From positions 1-64,000 of the forward strand of contig JARBJD010000169.1 of assembly GCA_033064195.1 (NCBI GenBank): 64,000 nucleotides of DNA. The letters run 5' to 3'. How positions within the stretch are numbered: position 1 is the first letter of the stretch; every line of letters starts with the position of its first letter. The notes beneath the pieces were generated by a model. That model saw only the letters and a list, made by a program, of their open reading frames with translations, did no database searches and was not told the DNA's origin. The position numbers were made by a program, and so were the translations under genes. Of the stretch, positions 13,201 through 23,700 are shown piece after piece. Source of the stretch: Blattamonas nauphoetae (lineage: Eukaryota > Preaxostyla > Oxymonadida).

Positions 13201-14022
13201 GATTCGTCACGTGAAGCGATTGATCTTCTCACAGAATCAAATGAACTCCTCCAACAGACAGGAAAGAAGATTGAGAGGAAGAAGAGACTGTCCGAAAAGG
13301 AATTGTTTGAAGTTGAGATGATTGGAGTGATGAATCGGTTGAAAAAGAGAATCGGACGATTGGAGATGAGTCTGGGGCAGTTGAGCGGCGTGCACGTCGA
13401 AGTCTGTCGATTGAATGGCTGTCTGAGGAAGGAAGTGTGGTTGTGGGAGGAGAAAGAGAAAGTGAACCAAACGAAACTGGAAGCGATGGAGGAGAGATTG
13501 AAGGAGATTGTGGGAAGAGAGAAAACACTCGCTTTGGAATGGGATTCACAGAAAGCTGAACTTGAGAAACGAGTTTCTGTTTTGTGTGACGGGTTGGTGT
13601 CCGGAAGGGAGTGGTGGGAAGTGTTCGATGAATTGTCGCTCCTGACGTCGGACACGATTGTGCCGAATGTGGGGAATGTGAACAACGGACGAGATTCTGT
13701 GGGGATGGATGGGAGTGAGGAGGAGAGTGGGAGGGATGGGAACACGAATGGTGGGGAAGAGGGAGGGAGTGGACGAGAGGACAGGCAGAAGAAGGAGAGA
13801 GATGGAGGCAGACGTGAGAAGGAGGAAGAATGGAGAACAAAAACGCATCGAAGAGACGAGAAGATCGGATCGTTCACTGAAGCAATGTTCGCAATGGCAG
13901 AAACAATGAATTCACATCGAAATCCCAAAAGTGTGAAGACTGAACCGGAAGAGATCGATTCTGAGAAAGAAGCCGAGATTGACCGTTGGGTTGGGGCAAG
14001 CTCGCTTGAAAGCAGTCCATGA
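10288..14022 (+). CDS. Kinesin, N-terminal motor, kinesin-1-like
   Basis: Microtubule plus-strand gene of six exons; introns are 10414-10461, 10562-10605, 10680-10719, 10877-10916 and 11362-11459, all GT-AG and frame-keeping, giving 3465 nt and 1154 aa. The motor begins at residue 5 (NVIVVSRFRPLN), with P-loop GQTSSGKTHTM, switch I NERSSRSHS, switch II LVDLAGSEK, and NVINSLTDG. The motor ends NAQETLSTLRFGERAKKV followed by a kinesin-1-like neck (NEEKSPQELKRML). Residues from about 380 to the end are almost unbroken E/K/R-rich coiled coil. The ATG at 10288 was chosen because it starts just before the first motor strand; an in-frame ATG at 11560 would lose the motor. The frame +1 to the stop continues for 22 coiled-coil-like codons past 14022, so the annotated C-terminus may be the product of a small frameshift. 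Confidence 0.92.
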
Positions 14023-14385
14023 GGAAATGGATTCGTTGGGATTGATGCTTGAGAGGGAGGAAGGAAGCAGGGAAAGATTTTTGGATTGATCGGGAAGTAA
14101 TGGTTTCTTCGTTGTTGAAGGAACGGACAAGTCTCATTTCGCAGAATGCTGAACCATCATGTTGTCAGAAATCTTTCTTTTTCGAATTTGTTTCTACAAG
14201 CTTCTGGACTGTTCTGTCAGAAGTCGATCGGCCCAGATTCAGAAACAAAAGTTCACCATTGACTGTATATGTGATGAAGTCGAACTTTTCGGAACTTGTC
14301 TATTATCTTCGATGTTTTGAGAGGCAAAGAAACATCCTTTAACGCATCAGGAATGACATCCCCATAATAATTTTTTCCATCCTGT
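14023..14385 (+). other. Kinesin-RBR spacer with possible kinesin tail
   Basis: From 14023 to about 14089 the frame shifted by one base from the kinesin reads VHEEMDSLGLMLEREE and then stops, which looks like more of the same tail. The rest is spacer without a gene I can support. Confidence 0.45.
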
Positions 14386-16153
14386 ATGTCATCGTCAGAG
14401 TGTGAGGAAGAGTACGAAGAGGAGTACGAAGAAGTGTCTGATGATGGTAGCGAGGGTGAAAGTATTCTTGATGATCAAGCCCTTGAGATTGCCCCTTTGC
14501 TGGTCTGTTTTTTCATCATCACCATTTGTCACCATTTTCGCAGAATGACTTTGAATTCATCAACATTCATGATATCCTTCCAAGAGTGAATCGAATCATT
14601 GACGAGAATTGCAGTATTTTGAACCGTTCACGAGATGACTTGATTCGTGCGTTGATGCACAAAAAGTTTGATCCTATCCCTTGAATTAAAAACCCTCCCT
14701 CCTCAGTTGGTTTCAGGACACTGTGTGCAATGGTTTCATCGAACAAAAGTCCAAATTTGAGATAGAATGTGGAATCTCGGTGAAAAAGAAGGCCAAACGG
14801 ATCAAGTATCCCTTCGAATGTCCAATCTGCTACTGCCCCATCAAGGAATCCGATGGTATCTATCATCTTCTCTCACTCAGTCCTTCTATTTCATTATCAT
14901 CACTCAGCATGCGTTTTGCCGTGTGGGCATGCTTTCTGCAAAGATTGCATTGCCATGCATTGTACCGCTTGTCTTTCTGTCGTCCATCCATCGGGGATAA
15001 TCCGTTGCCCACAGGAAGGTTGTTTGTTTGTCCTCCCTGAATCAGTGATTTCCTCATCAAATGGTCTGAATTTTCATCGATTTCACTTTTGTCTCCAGAA
15101 AACCGAGCGAAATTCGAAAAGACAATGACCCAACGATATATTGCTCAGCAGAAGACCTTACAGTTAGTTATTTCTTCAAATTCATATTTCATCACATCTA
15201 TCACTCAGATTCTGCCCAGCTCCTCACTGCAATTGGGTGTTGAAGAAAGTCGGATTAAAATCAACAGCGTCCTGTCTGTGTGGTCGAAAGTTCTGGTATA
15301 CATCATTACTCTGCTCTCATATTCTCAATTTTGCTGTTATCGCAGTTTTTATTGCGGAGAAGATCCGCACGAACCGTGTCCCTGCAAATTCGTCGAAAAA
15401 TGGAACGCCGATCAGAAAACGGACTCCACATTCAATTACTGGATCACAGCATACACGAAGAAATGTCCAAAGTATGATATTCTCAATCTGTTCATTATTT
15501 CCAGATGCAACAAGTCCATCGAAAAGAACGGCGGGTGCAATCACATGACATGCTCGATGTGCCACCACGAGTTCTGCTGGATTTGCATGGGTCCGTGGAG
15601 CGAACACGGATCGAGCACGGGGGGATATTACTCGTGCAACCGACCCAAAAAGAATTCTGGGGAGGATGCTGCAGCAACAGCTATGGAAAGGCTGAAGTAC
15701 GCCGAGCATTATCTGGAACGATTCCAAGCACAAGCGCAAAGTGAGAAGTTCACGCGAGAGGAAATATCGAAACTGGATCCGAAGATGGAAGAATACAAGA
15801 AATTTGTGAACTGCACGATCGAGCAAGCACAGTTCATTGCGGAAGCTGTCGAATTGCTTTTGGAGTGTCGTGTGGTGCTGAAGAACACATATATCGTTGG
15901 ATATTACATGAAGAAGGGGGCGAAGAAGGATCTGTTCGAGTTCATGCAGCAGGACTTGGAGGGAAGCACAGAACGGCTGAGTGAATTGACAGAACGGACA
16001 GTGGACCAGATTGAAAGGCAGGAGACTGTGAATTACACGACACACACACGACAGGTCTGCACTCGCTCTTTTCTCGTCACTCTGATTTAGTTCCTGAACA
16101 ATCTGCTTGAGGGCATGCGGGAGAATGTGACAGACCTCCGCACCGATTTGTGA
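14386..16153 (+). CDS. Ariadne-type RBR E3 ubiquitin ligase
   Basis: Nine exons; introns 14503-14543, 14666-14706, 14856-14907, 15064-15098, 15163-15208, 15296-15345, 15472-15504 and 16055-16090, all GT-AG, giving 1434 nt and 477 aa. The acidic N-terminus (EEEYEEEYEEVSDD) and helical region precede RING1 (CPICYCPI, CGHAFCKDC, CPQEGC), the IBR (FCPAPHCNWVL, CLCGRKFCFYCGEDPHEPC) and RING2 (KKCPKCNKSIEKNGGCNHM, CHHEFCWICMGPW). The Cys in NGGCNHM matches the catalytic Cys that takes ubiquitin from the E2 before passing it to substrate, as in ARIH1. A helical Ariadne-like tail (residues about 320-477) follows, the part that in the family holds the enzyme inactive until a neddylated cullin binds. 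Start chosen as the first ATG before the acidic stretch; stop TGA at 16151. Confidence 0.92.
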
Positions 16154-16333
16154 GGTGTAACAGCAATGCACTGTGATGTCACTTCGCTTTTCATGAACCA
16201 CGCTCTTTGCCTGCTCTCGTTGTCCACTTCATCTGAAATCGCACACTCACTTCAAATTCTCATTACGTGACGTTATCTTTTGTTCAGTTCTGATGTTTCT
16301 CAACTGATTCAAAACTTCAAATAAAGGGCAATA

Positions 16334-19300
16334 ATGAACACGCAGTTCTTCCTTCTGCTCACATGCGTATCGGCATGTTTGAACTCATTAATATTGCCAC
16401 ATCGCCTCTCCACTTTTATGTACCCCAACTCCGACTTTTCCAACTCTAAACAAAATAAAAAGTTGTCTATCTCGTTGCCAGAAGGAAAATACATTGGGGA
16501 CTACATTGATATTGCCCACAGATGGATAGAACTGACTGGAGAGCCACCGAACGAAAACAAAAATTTGAAGACAGAACTGATTGCTTCATCGAAATCAGAA
16601 ATGAACTGGAATACCGACAATACACGGAAACAGAATGTTGAAAATTACATATTCTTGTTGACAAACTCAACGCTGTCGTTGAAATGGATGCACATTTCAC
16701 TGATCGACAATTCTTTCGAAAGAAGACAGAAAATGAACGAAGCAAGATCACCAAGGCTGGCAATTGTTTCAAGCAGCATGCTGACGATATCTTCAAGCAG
16801 AATGGAAGTGTCACCATGGACAAGTGCGATTGTGATATCTTCATCTGCATTGGAGGAATCAGGAAGAGAATCGTCAGTTGTGATTTCGAAGAGCTTGCTG
16901 TGGAATGAAGTTGGGTCGATGCGTGGTGTTGTTGAAACATCGTTATTTCCATCATCTGTCGGGTCAGTTTGGGTGTCGATTGTTGGATGCTCGTTTGACT
17001 CTTCTCGGATTCTGGGAAAGGACGGGATTGGCCTCTCACTGACACGAACACCTCGAAAGAATGTGGAATCGGTTGGAAGACTTTCGTCATCGCTGATTGG
17101 GTGCTCGTTTGTGAACATGAGTTCGATTGGGTCTTCGCACTCGCCACGCCTTCGGCATTTGGATCAGAAGATGTTGGGATGTGTTGTATCGCTGACAAGC
17201 TCGCATTTGTCGGGATCGACGATTCGGGACGTGAACACTGGAGGATCCGTTTTGTGCTCGAATTCCTCCTTCTCCTCCCTCCTCCCCTCCCCCAATGCCG
17301 CCTCCACGCCGGGCACAGTAAAACTTCCTAGCGGAGCCACGGAAACATTCGTTGATGGCTCCGAATATTTGTTCACGGAAGAAAGCGGTCACACAACATC
17401 CACAACCCGCTTTTCAAACTGCCACTTCACTAGCACAGGATATCAAATAAATGATCGACCAATCACGCTCAGTATGTTCCGCGGCACTGTCTCCATCCTC
17501 TCCTGCTCCTTCACAAACATTCTCAGCGATAGCGGCTCTGGTGGAGCAATATATCTCTACAATGAGGATTATTTTAACCGCACTTCTTTCACAGTCGATT
17601 CGTCGAACTTCACGAACTGCTCGACAACCAAGTTTGGTGGAGCGATGTCCGTTCACTGCAGGGATGATATTCTCATCACTTCGTGCAGATTCGAGGCATG
17701 TTCAGCAAAGTCTGGAGGAGGATTGTCTCTTTTTGGCTTCGGCTTCGCTGGTCGCCCCCCGTTGATGCCAATCGTTGATTGTGTAATCGCTGACTGTACG
17801 GCCACCCAATATGGAGGCGGAGTGCATGCTCAGGGAGAAACAGAGCTGTCAGTTGTCGACTCGAAGTTTGAACGTTGTGAGTTGATCGGCGCACCTGACA
17901 GCGCACTCGGAGGAGGGATTAGTGTGTATGGATATATCCCGTTGACAGTGGAGGGAAGTCACTTCATCAAATGCAGGTCCGAAGATTTGGGAGGCGCGAT
18001 TGGAACGGAAGGCACGGAAACTCTCCGAATCTCCGACACTCTCGTGAAGGAGTGCTCGTCAGGAACGACTGGCGCAATCTACATACGATGCTATGGCACG
18101 AGTGGGCCTGTGTCGTTCTCGCAAGTCTTTTTTGATGGGAATTGGGTTGGTGATGACACCACTTCCTTCACAAACATCAATGGTTTTCATCCAGGTATCC
18201 CGTGGTTCACTGATCTCGCATTCAGATGCACTGAGTCAACTTCCATACCCCCAACACTCACGATTGTCGACTTCTTCACCGCAACCATTCTTCAATCAAT
18301 TGGAATGGTCGTTGATGTTTATGATCCAATGATCGGTGATTACAACTACGAACGAAAGATGCTTGACGAGTTCGACAATATTGGTCCACTTCTGACAGCT
18401 GCACCAATTGCGAGAGTCAATGAGGAAACAGGAAAGATTGAATTGGAGATGGAGGGAGAGACTCCGCTGACCTCGCAGGAATATGAAGTGACAGTGAAAG
18501 AGGACAAAATTGGAACAGAAACACGATTGAGAATGTTGTTCTCGGATGGGATTGGGACTCTGGTGTCTGGATCAGAAGTCAATTTGAAATACAGCACTGG
18601 TTACACGATCATCTCGATTGTGGGAGTTGTTCCTGAACCATCTTCTTCTCGAATGACGAATGCCATCGAAGTGCCTGTCGCCGCGTGGGCCTTCAACCTC
18701 GCAGTGACTCCCGACATCCTCACATTCACCACTCCTACAGAGCCACCGCCCTCTCATCCTTCTCTCACAATAGCAACTGCCTATCTCCTCTCAAAGGAAC
18801 CTGAATGTGCGTATATCGTTCTTGTGTTTGACAAAGACGTGTTTGGGTCGTTCGACATCGTTGTGGAAGAAGAAGGGACGGATGTGACGATCACTGTCCC
18901 AATTATCGGAACTACACTGACCGGCGAAAGCGACAAGATGGTTGTGGTTGGTGACGATCGTCTGCTCACACACGACACAACATACACAATCAAGTCGATC
19001 ACTCCAACGCCCAACATCACCACCACAACTGTGTGGATGAGTAATCCAGTTTCATTCCACATCCCCAAATCGTCGTATGTTCCTCCTGAAGAGCCAGAAG
19101 ATCCCGAAGATCCCTCAGAACCACTTCCAGAGGATCCTGAAGAGCCGGAAGACCCGACGGAACCAGAACCAGAGGATCCCACAAACAAAAAAGCTCTTTC
19201 AGCAGAAACGAAGAAACTGCTGAGCTGGCTGATTCCGCTGGTTGCGTGCCTGCTGGTTGCACTTGTGCTGGCGATCATCATCATCGTTCTGCTGCGACGC

Positions 19301-20242
19301 CAACAGAAGAAGAACGCTGAACCAGCTCAGAAAGAGATGGAAGCGCAAGAACCAATTGATGTCGAGAAAGTGGAAGAGTTTGGAGTTGATTGCTCAGATG
19401 GAATGATTCGGACGGATGGACACGACCACTCTGCGTTTGTCACTTCCGACGATCATCAAACAAAGATAAACCCGTCAGAGGCAGCCAAGAGCTCGCTTTC
19501 GAGGAAGAAAGGAGAGCTGGTGGAGGTGATGGCGTGCAGTGGAGATTTTGGGATCTCGACTGTTCCGATGACGAACACACTGTATTCTGTGTTGCACAAA
19601 GAACACCGCGAGATTGGGAAGCGAGGAGTTGGGATTCAGATTGTGAATGGATTGAAACAAGTTGTTGCTCATCGACCAGCGAGTGATGTTCTGACTCGTC
19701 TGTCGTCTCACTGGATTCTGATTGATGGATCTGGAAATGTGCAACTGAAACTTGAAATGAATGCATCAGAAGCGGAACAGGAAGCAGCTCGAGCACTATC
19801 TCACTCACAACCACTCCCAAACTTGGAAGGAAACAGTAATCAACCATCTGAGCATACACAAACAACAAACATAAACAAGTCAGGGATGGATGGTCTCAGA
19901 TGGCGAGCACCTGAAGTTGTGGCGGCAGATGGAAAAAGTGGAGTGGAATCGGTGGATGGGCACAAAGCGTCAGTTTTTAGTCTTGGCCTGGTCTTGTGGG
20001 AAATCGAGACTGGACAAGTTCCGTTTGGAGAACTGGATGCCGTGAATGCTCAACGACAATCGGGAACAGGAATTGGACCAAACATAGAGTCATTGAAGAA
20101 CGAGGAGATCATCGCTCTGATCCATCGTTGTCTTTCAGTTGATCCGAAACAACGACCAACACTTTCTGAGATTGGGGAGTTCCTTTCTTCTCATCCCGAC
20201 GACTCTCAGATTGCCTTTGGAAAGGAATTGAAGGAACCTTGA
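16334..20242 (+). CDS. Surface protein A: beta-helix ectodomain, membrane helix, pseudokinase
   Basis: A single intronless frame of 1302 aa and the only complete type 1 member here. Residues 1-17 are a signal peptide. About 30-650 are beta-helix repeats with the recurring pattern S.F..C.....GGA, like bacterial Pmp repeats. Two Ig-like strand modules cover about 690-915, then a P/E/D repeat stalk (918-950), one membrane helix (about 963-990, WLIPLVACLLVALVLAIIII) and a basic stop-transfer. The cytoplasmic part from about 1058 ends in a kinase-like C-lobe (WRAPEVV, SVFSLGLVLWEIETGQVPF, CLSVDPKQRP). The catalytic loop is degenerate (SSHWILID, no HRD), there is no DFG and no VAIK lysine, so it should be a pseudokinase. 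Likely a receptor or adhesin; ligand unknown. TTCAAATAAAGG lies directly before the ATG. Confidence 0.9.
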   Translation: MNTQFFLLLTCVSACLNSLILPHRLSTFMYPNSDFSNSKQNKKLSISLPEGKYIGDYIDIAHRWIELTGEPPNENKNLKTELIASSKSEMNWNTDNTRKQNVENYIFLLTNSTLSLKWMHISLIDNSFERRQKMNEARSPRLAIVSSSMLTISSSRMEVSPWTSAIVISSSALEESGRESSVVISKSLLWNEVGSMRGVVETSLFPSSVGSVWVSIVGCSFDSSRILGKDGIGLSLTRTPRKNVESVGRLSSSLIGCSFVNMSSIGSSHSPRLRHLDQKMLGCVVSLTSSHLSGSTIRDVNTGGSVLCSNSSFSSLLPSPNAASTPGTVKLPSGATETFVDGSEYLFTEESGHTTSTTRFSNCHFTSTGYQINDRPITLSMFRGTVSILSCSFTNILSDSGSGGAIYLYNEDYFNRTSFTVDSSNFTNCSTTKFGGAMSVHCRDDILITSCRFEACSAKSGGGLSLFGFGFAGRPPLMPIVDCVIADCTATQYGGGVHAQGETELSVVDSKFERCELIGAPDSALGGGISVYGYIPLTVEGSHFIKCRSEDLGGAIGTEGTETLRISDTLVKECSSGTTGAIYIRCYGTSGPVSFSQVFFDGNWVGDDTTSFTNINGFHPGIPWFTDLAFRCTESTSIPPTLTIVDFFTATILQSIGMVVDVYDPMIGDYNYERKMLDEFDNIGPLLTAAPIARVNEETGKIELEMEGETPLTSQEYEVTVKEDKIGTETRLRMLFSDGIGTLVSGSEVNLKYSTGYTIISIVGVVPEPSSSRMTNAIEVPVAAWAFNLAVTPDILTFTTPTEPPPSHPSLTIATAYLLSKEPECAYIVLVFDKDVFGSFDIVVEEEGTDVTITVPIIGTTLTGESDKMVVVGDDRLLTHDTTYTIKSITPTPNITTTTVWMSNPVSFHIPKSSYVPPEEPEDPEDPSEPLPEDPEEPEDPTEPEPEDPTNKKALSAETKKLLSWLIPLVACLLVALVLAIIIIVLLRRQQKKNAEPAQKEMEAQEPIDVEKVEEFGVDCSDGMIRTDGHDHSAFVTSDDHQTKINPSEAAKSSLSRKKGELVEVMACSGDFGISTVPMTNTLYSVLHKEHREIGKRGVGIQIVNGLKQVVAHRPASDVLTRLSSHWILIDGSGNVQLKLEMNASEAEQEAARALSHSQPLPNLEGNSNQPSEHTQTTNINKSGMDGLRWRAPEVVAADGKSGVESVDGHKASVFSLGLVLWEIETGQVPFGELDAVNAQRQSGTGIGPNIESLKNEEIIALIHRCLSVDPKQRPTLSEIGEFLSSHPDDSQIAFGKELKEP

Positions 20243-20688
20243 CAGAAGGCAGTCCACCCTTTTCAAAATGTTCACTCTTCATACTCAACCGACCTTCACT
20301 CACACTTCACACAGAGAAACGGACTGTGCAGTTTCATGTCCCCCTTGACTGTCACTGCAAGTTCCTGTTTTCATCGTTATTTCTCGAATCTTGAGTCTCT
20401 TCTCCGACATGCTCATTCTTATTCCGCATCACCTCTTTTCTTTCCGTTTGTTTCTCATATTCGTTCAAGCTCCGCTTCCATCTCTTTCCACATTCAACTC
20501 GCTTTTGGGTTTCGGGCTGTGGATGTGTGGAAGCATTCATGATCTCTGGAGTGCTCTTCTCACTTCTGTTTCTTTCCGTTTCTCGTTTCGAACTTTCTTG
20601 AAGTTTTTCTGGACTGTATGTACCCTTGAAGGATGAAATGGGTGTATCGGTTGTATTCAGAATGGGATATGAGTTGAACGCCATTCGA
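20243..20688. other. Duplicated 3' flank of surface gene A
   Basis: No gene. On the minus strand about 20395-20530 matches the sequence downstream of gene E (34950-35100), including the frame stretch containing PQPETQKRV. The match shows that A and E were copied together with their 3' flanks. Confidence 0.6.
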
Positions 20689-20711
20689 TTCAAATAATGG
20701 ACGTGATCAAA
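20689..20711 (+). promoter_or_regulatory. Shared upstream motif of the surface-gene family (B)
   Basis: TTCAAATAATGG followed by ACGTGATCAAA, ending 50 bp before the ATG of B. Closely similar sequences sit 50-56 bp before the starts of H, J and E and about 20 bp before I. It could be a family promoter element, or simply conserved by duplication. Confidence 0.5.
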
Positions 20712-20760
20712 ATCTCCATCATCAGCGGAAACGTTGTTGAACGTTTCTGTGTTAACCATC

Positions 20761-23700
20761 ATGAACACACAATTGTTACTTCTGCTTACCTGCTTGTGGA
20801 CCTGTTTAAACTCGTCTGTGTCGCCCGGTCGCCTCTCCCATGTTCTAAACACCAACTCAGACTTTTTCAACTCTAAAGAATGTGAAAATTTGTATGTATC
20901 GTTATCAGAAGGAACATACATTGGGGACAACATTGACATTGCACACAGATGGATAGAACTGACAGGAGAACCAACGAACGAAAATGGCAATCTGAAGACA
21001 GAACTGATTGCTTCGTCCAAATCAGAAATAAACTCGAAATCGGCCGATAGAAATAATCAGAACATTGGGAATTGCATGTTCTCCTTGACAAACTCAACGC
21101 TGTCGTTGAAATGGATGAACTTTTCACTGATCGCCAATTCTGAGGAAGGAAAACAGCAGATGAACGAAGCAAGATCACCAAGACTGGCAGTTGTTTCAAG
21201 CAGCAAGCTGACGATATCTTCAAGCAGAATTGCAGTATCGCCATGGACAAGTGCGATTGTGATATCTTCATCTGCATTGGAGGAATCAGGAAGAGAATCG
21301 TCAGTTGTGATTTCGAAGAGCTTGATGTGGAATGCTTTTGGGTTGATGCGTGGTGTTGTTGAAACATCGTTATTTCCATCATCTGTCGGGTCAGTTTGGG
21401 TGTCGATTGTTGGATGCTCGTTTGACTCTTCTCGGATTCTGGGAAAGGACGGGATTGGCCTCTCACTGACACGAACACCTCTTCAGAATGTGGAATCGGT
21501 TGGAAGACTGTCGTCATCGCTGATTGGATGCTCGTTTGTGAACATGAGTTCGATTGGGTGTTCGCACTCGCCGCGCGTTCGGCATTTGTCTCAGAAGATG
21601 TTGGGATGTGTTGTATGGCTGACAAGCTCGCATTTGTCGGGATCGACGATTCGGGACGTGAACACTGTCGGATCCGTTTTGTGCTCGAATTCCTCCTTCT
21701 CCTCCCTCCTTTCCTCCACCAACACCGACCCCGACCGCAGCAATGAACCTCTCCCAGTCTCCCCAGCTGGTGATTTCACTCCGGACACTTTCGTCGATGG
21801 CACCGCATATTTCTTTGACGAACGGTCCGGTGACCAAACGACTTCAGCCACTTTTACGAACTGCCGCTTCACTGGAGACAAGTATCAGCCATCTGTTCGT
21901 CCTCTCTCATTCGAACAATACCCAGGCACCATCTCCATCCTCTCCTGCTCCTTCGACAACATTACTTCCACCAACAGCTGGACTGAGGCTGGTGGTGCTA
22001 TCTATCTCCATGTGTGGGATCAGTTCAACCGCATCTGTTTCACCGCAAAATCGACGAACTTCACATCCTGCTCGTCCAGGGGCTATGGTGGAGCGATGGA
22101 TATTAAAGTTGTGGATGATATCCTCATCGATTCGTGCCGATTCGACGACTGTTCCGTCACTGATGATCATCTCTCTCGTGGAGGAGCACTCTGTCTTTAT
22201 GGATACAACACGGAAGGTCCCATCAGTGAAAAGCAGTTCAGATTGGTTGCTTGTGTCTTCGAAGACTGCACAACGGTCACAGACGGGGCTGGACTCTTTT
22301 TTCAGGGACATCTCGGTCTGTCGATTATCGACACAACGTTTGAATACTGTGCTGTCATGGATACATATTCGTTCTCCATTGGCGGAGCAATTTCTGTGGT
22401 AGGAGAGGGAGCATTGACAGTGGAACGAAGTCACATCATCGGATGCTCGTCCAGAAATGGAGGAAGCGCAATATCATTTCGTCACTCCACTATGCAGCCC
22501 TTGACATCTCCGACACTCTCGTGAAAGATTGCTACTCGGGAACGACTGGCACCATTTTCATCTTGAGCTATGACAAACATCAGCATCATTCGTTCTCACA
22601 TGTTTTGTTTGTCGGGAATTCGGTTGGAGATGACACCGCCTTCTTCACGGATTCCTTTGGTTTAGCAGAAAATACGACAAAGTTCACTGACGTGACCATT
22701 ATCTGCATTCATTCCGATTCCCTTCCCCCCACTCTACAGTTTGCCAATTGTTTCACCACAGTCAGTTCTGACTCAAGTGGAATGCTCAAGATCGGAGCTT
22801 TAAATGAATCGTCATATTTGTACGACCATGAGCGAATTATGGATCCCGCGTTCAATTTGATCGGTCCACTTTTGACAGCCTCAACAACTGTGAGCATGAA
22901 TGAAAAGACAGGAAAGATTGAGTTGGAGATGGAGGGGAAGACCCCGCTTGCATCGCAGAAATATGAAGTAACTGTGAAAGAGAACGATGGAACGGAGACA
23001 AAATTGAGGATGTTGTTCTCAGATGGGACAGGGGTTTTGGTGTCAGGGTCAGAAGTGAATCTTCTCTCCAGCACCACATACACGATCATCTCGATTGTGG
23101 GAGTTGTTCCTGACTCCTCTTCATCTCGGATGGCGAATGCCATCGAAGTGCCTGTCGCAGCGTGGGCTTTCAACCTCGCTGCGACTCCTTCTTTCGTCTC
23201 CTTCTCCGCACCCGATCAGCCACCCATCCTTCTCGCCTCCACAGCCCACCTGACCAATCCAAGCCAGCCATTCGCATATGTCATCCTGATGTTCGATCGA
23301 CAAGTGAGTGGGTCGTTCGACATTGTTGTGGAGGAAGAGGGGAAAGATGTGACTATCACTGTGACAGTTATCGGACCGTCCTTCGAAGGAGAGAGCGAGA
23401 ACTTCCGCGTTGTTGGAGACGATCGTCTGCTCACTCACGACACAACATACACAATCAAGTCGCTCTCTCCAACACCAGGAACAGAGTCAACAACAACACC
23501 GGTTGGGATGAGCAAGACAATCACATTCTTCATACCCAGATCATCTTTTGTTCCTCCTGAAGAACCTACAGACCCAGAAGATCCGACAACACCCGAACCA
23601 GAAGATACTATCACTGTTGTGGTTGCTCGTGGTGGGTCAGACTCGATTGCTGAGTGTGGAGGTGAAGACTCGCCGTGTAGGACAGTGTGGACAGGACAGA

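Noticed and set aside
12237-13210. Long minus-strand frames opposite the kinesin coil
   Set aside because: Low-complexity Ser/Leu-rich mirror of a Glu/Lys-rich coding strand, not genes.
16334-20242. Bacterial autotransporter or Pmp protein
   Set aside because: The repeat pattern is similar, but there is no beta-barrel domain; a membrane helix, kinase-like tail and eukaryotic neighbours argue for a eukaryotic receptor.
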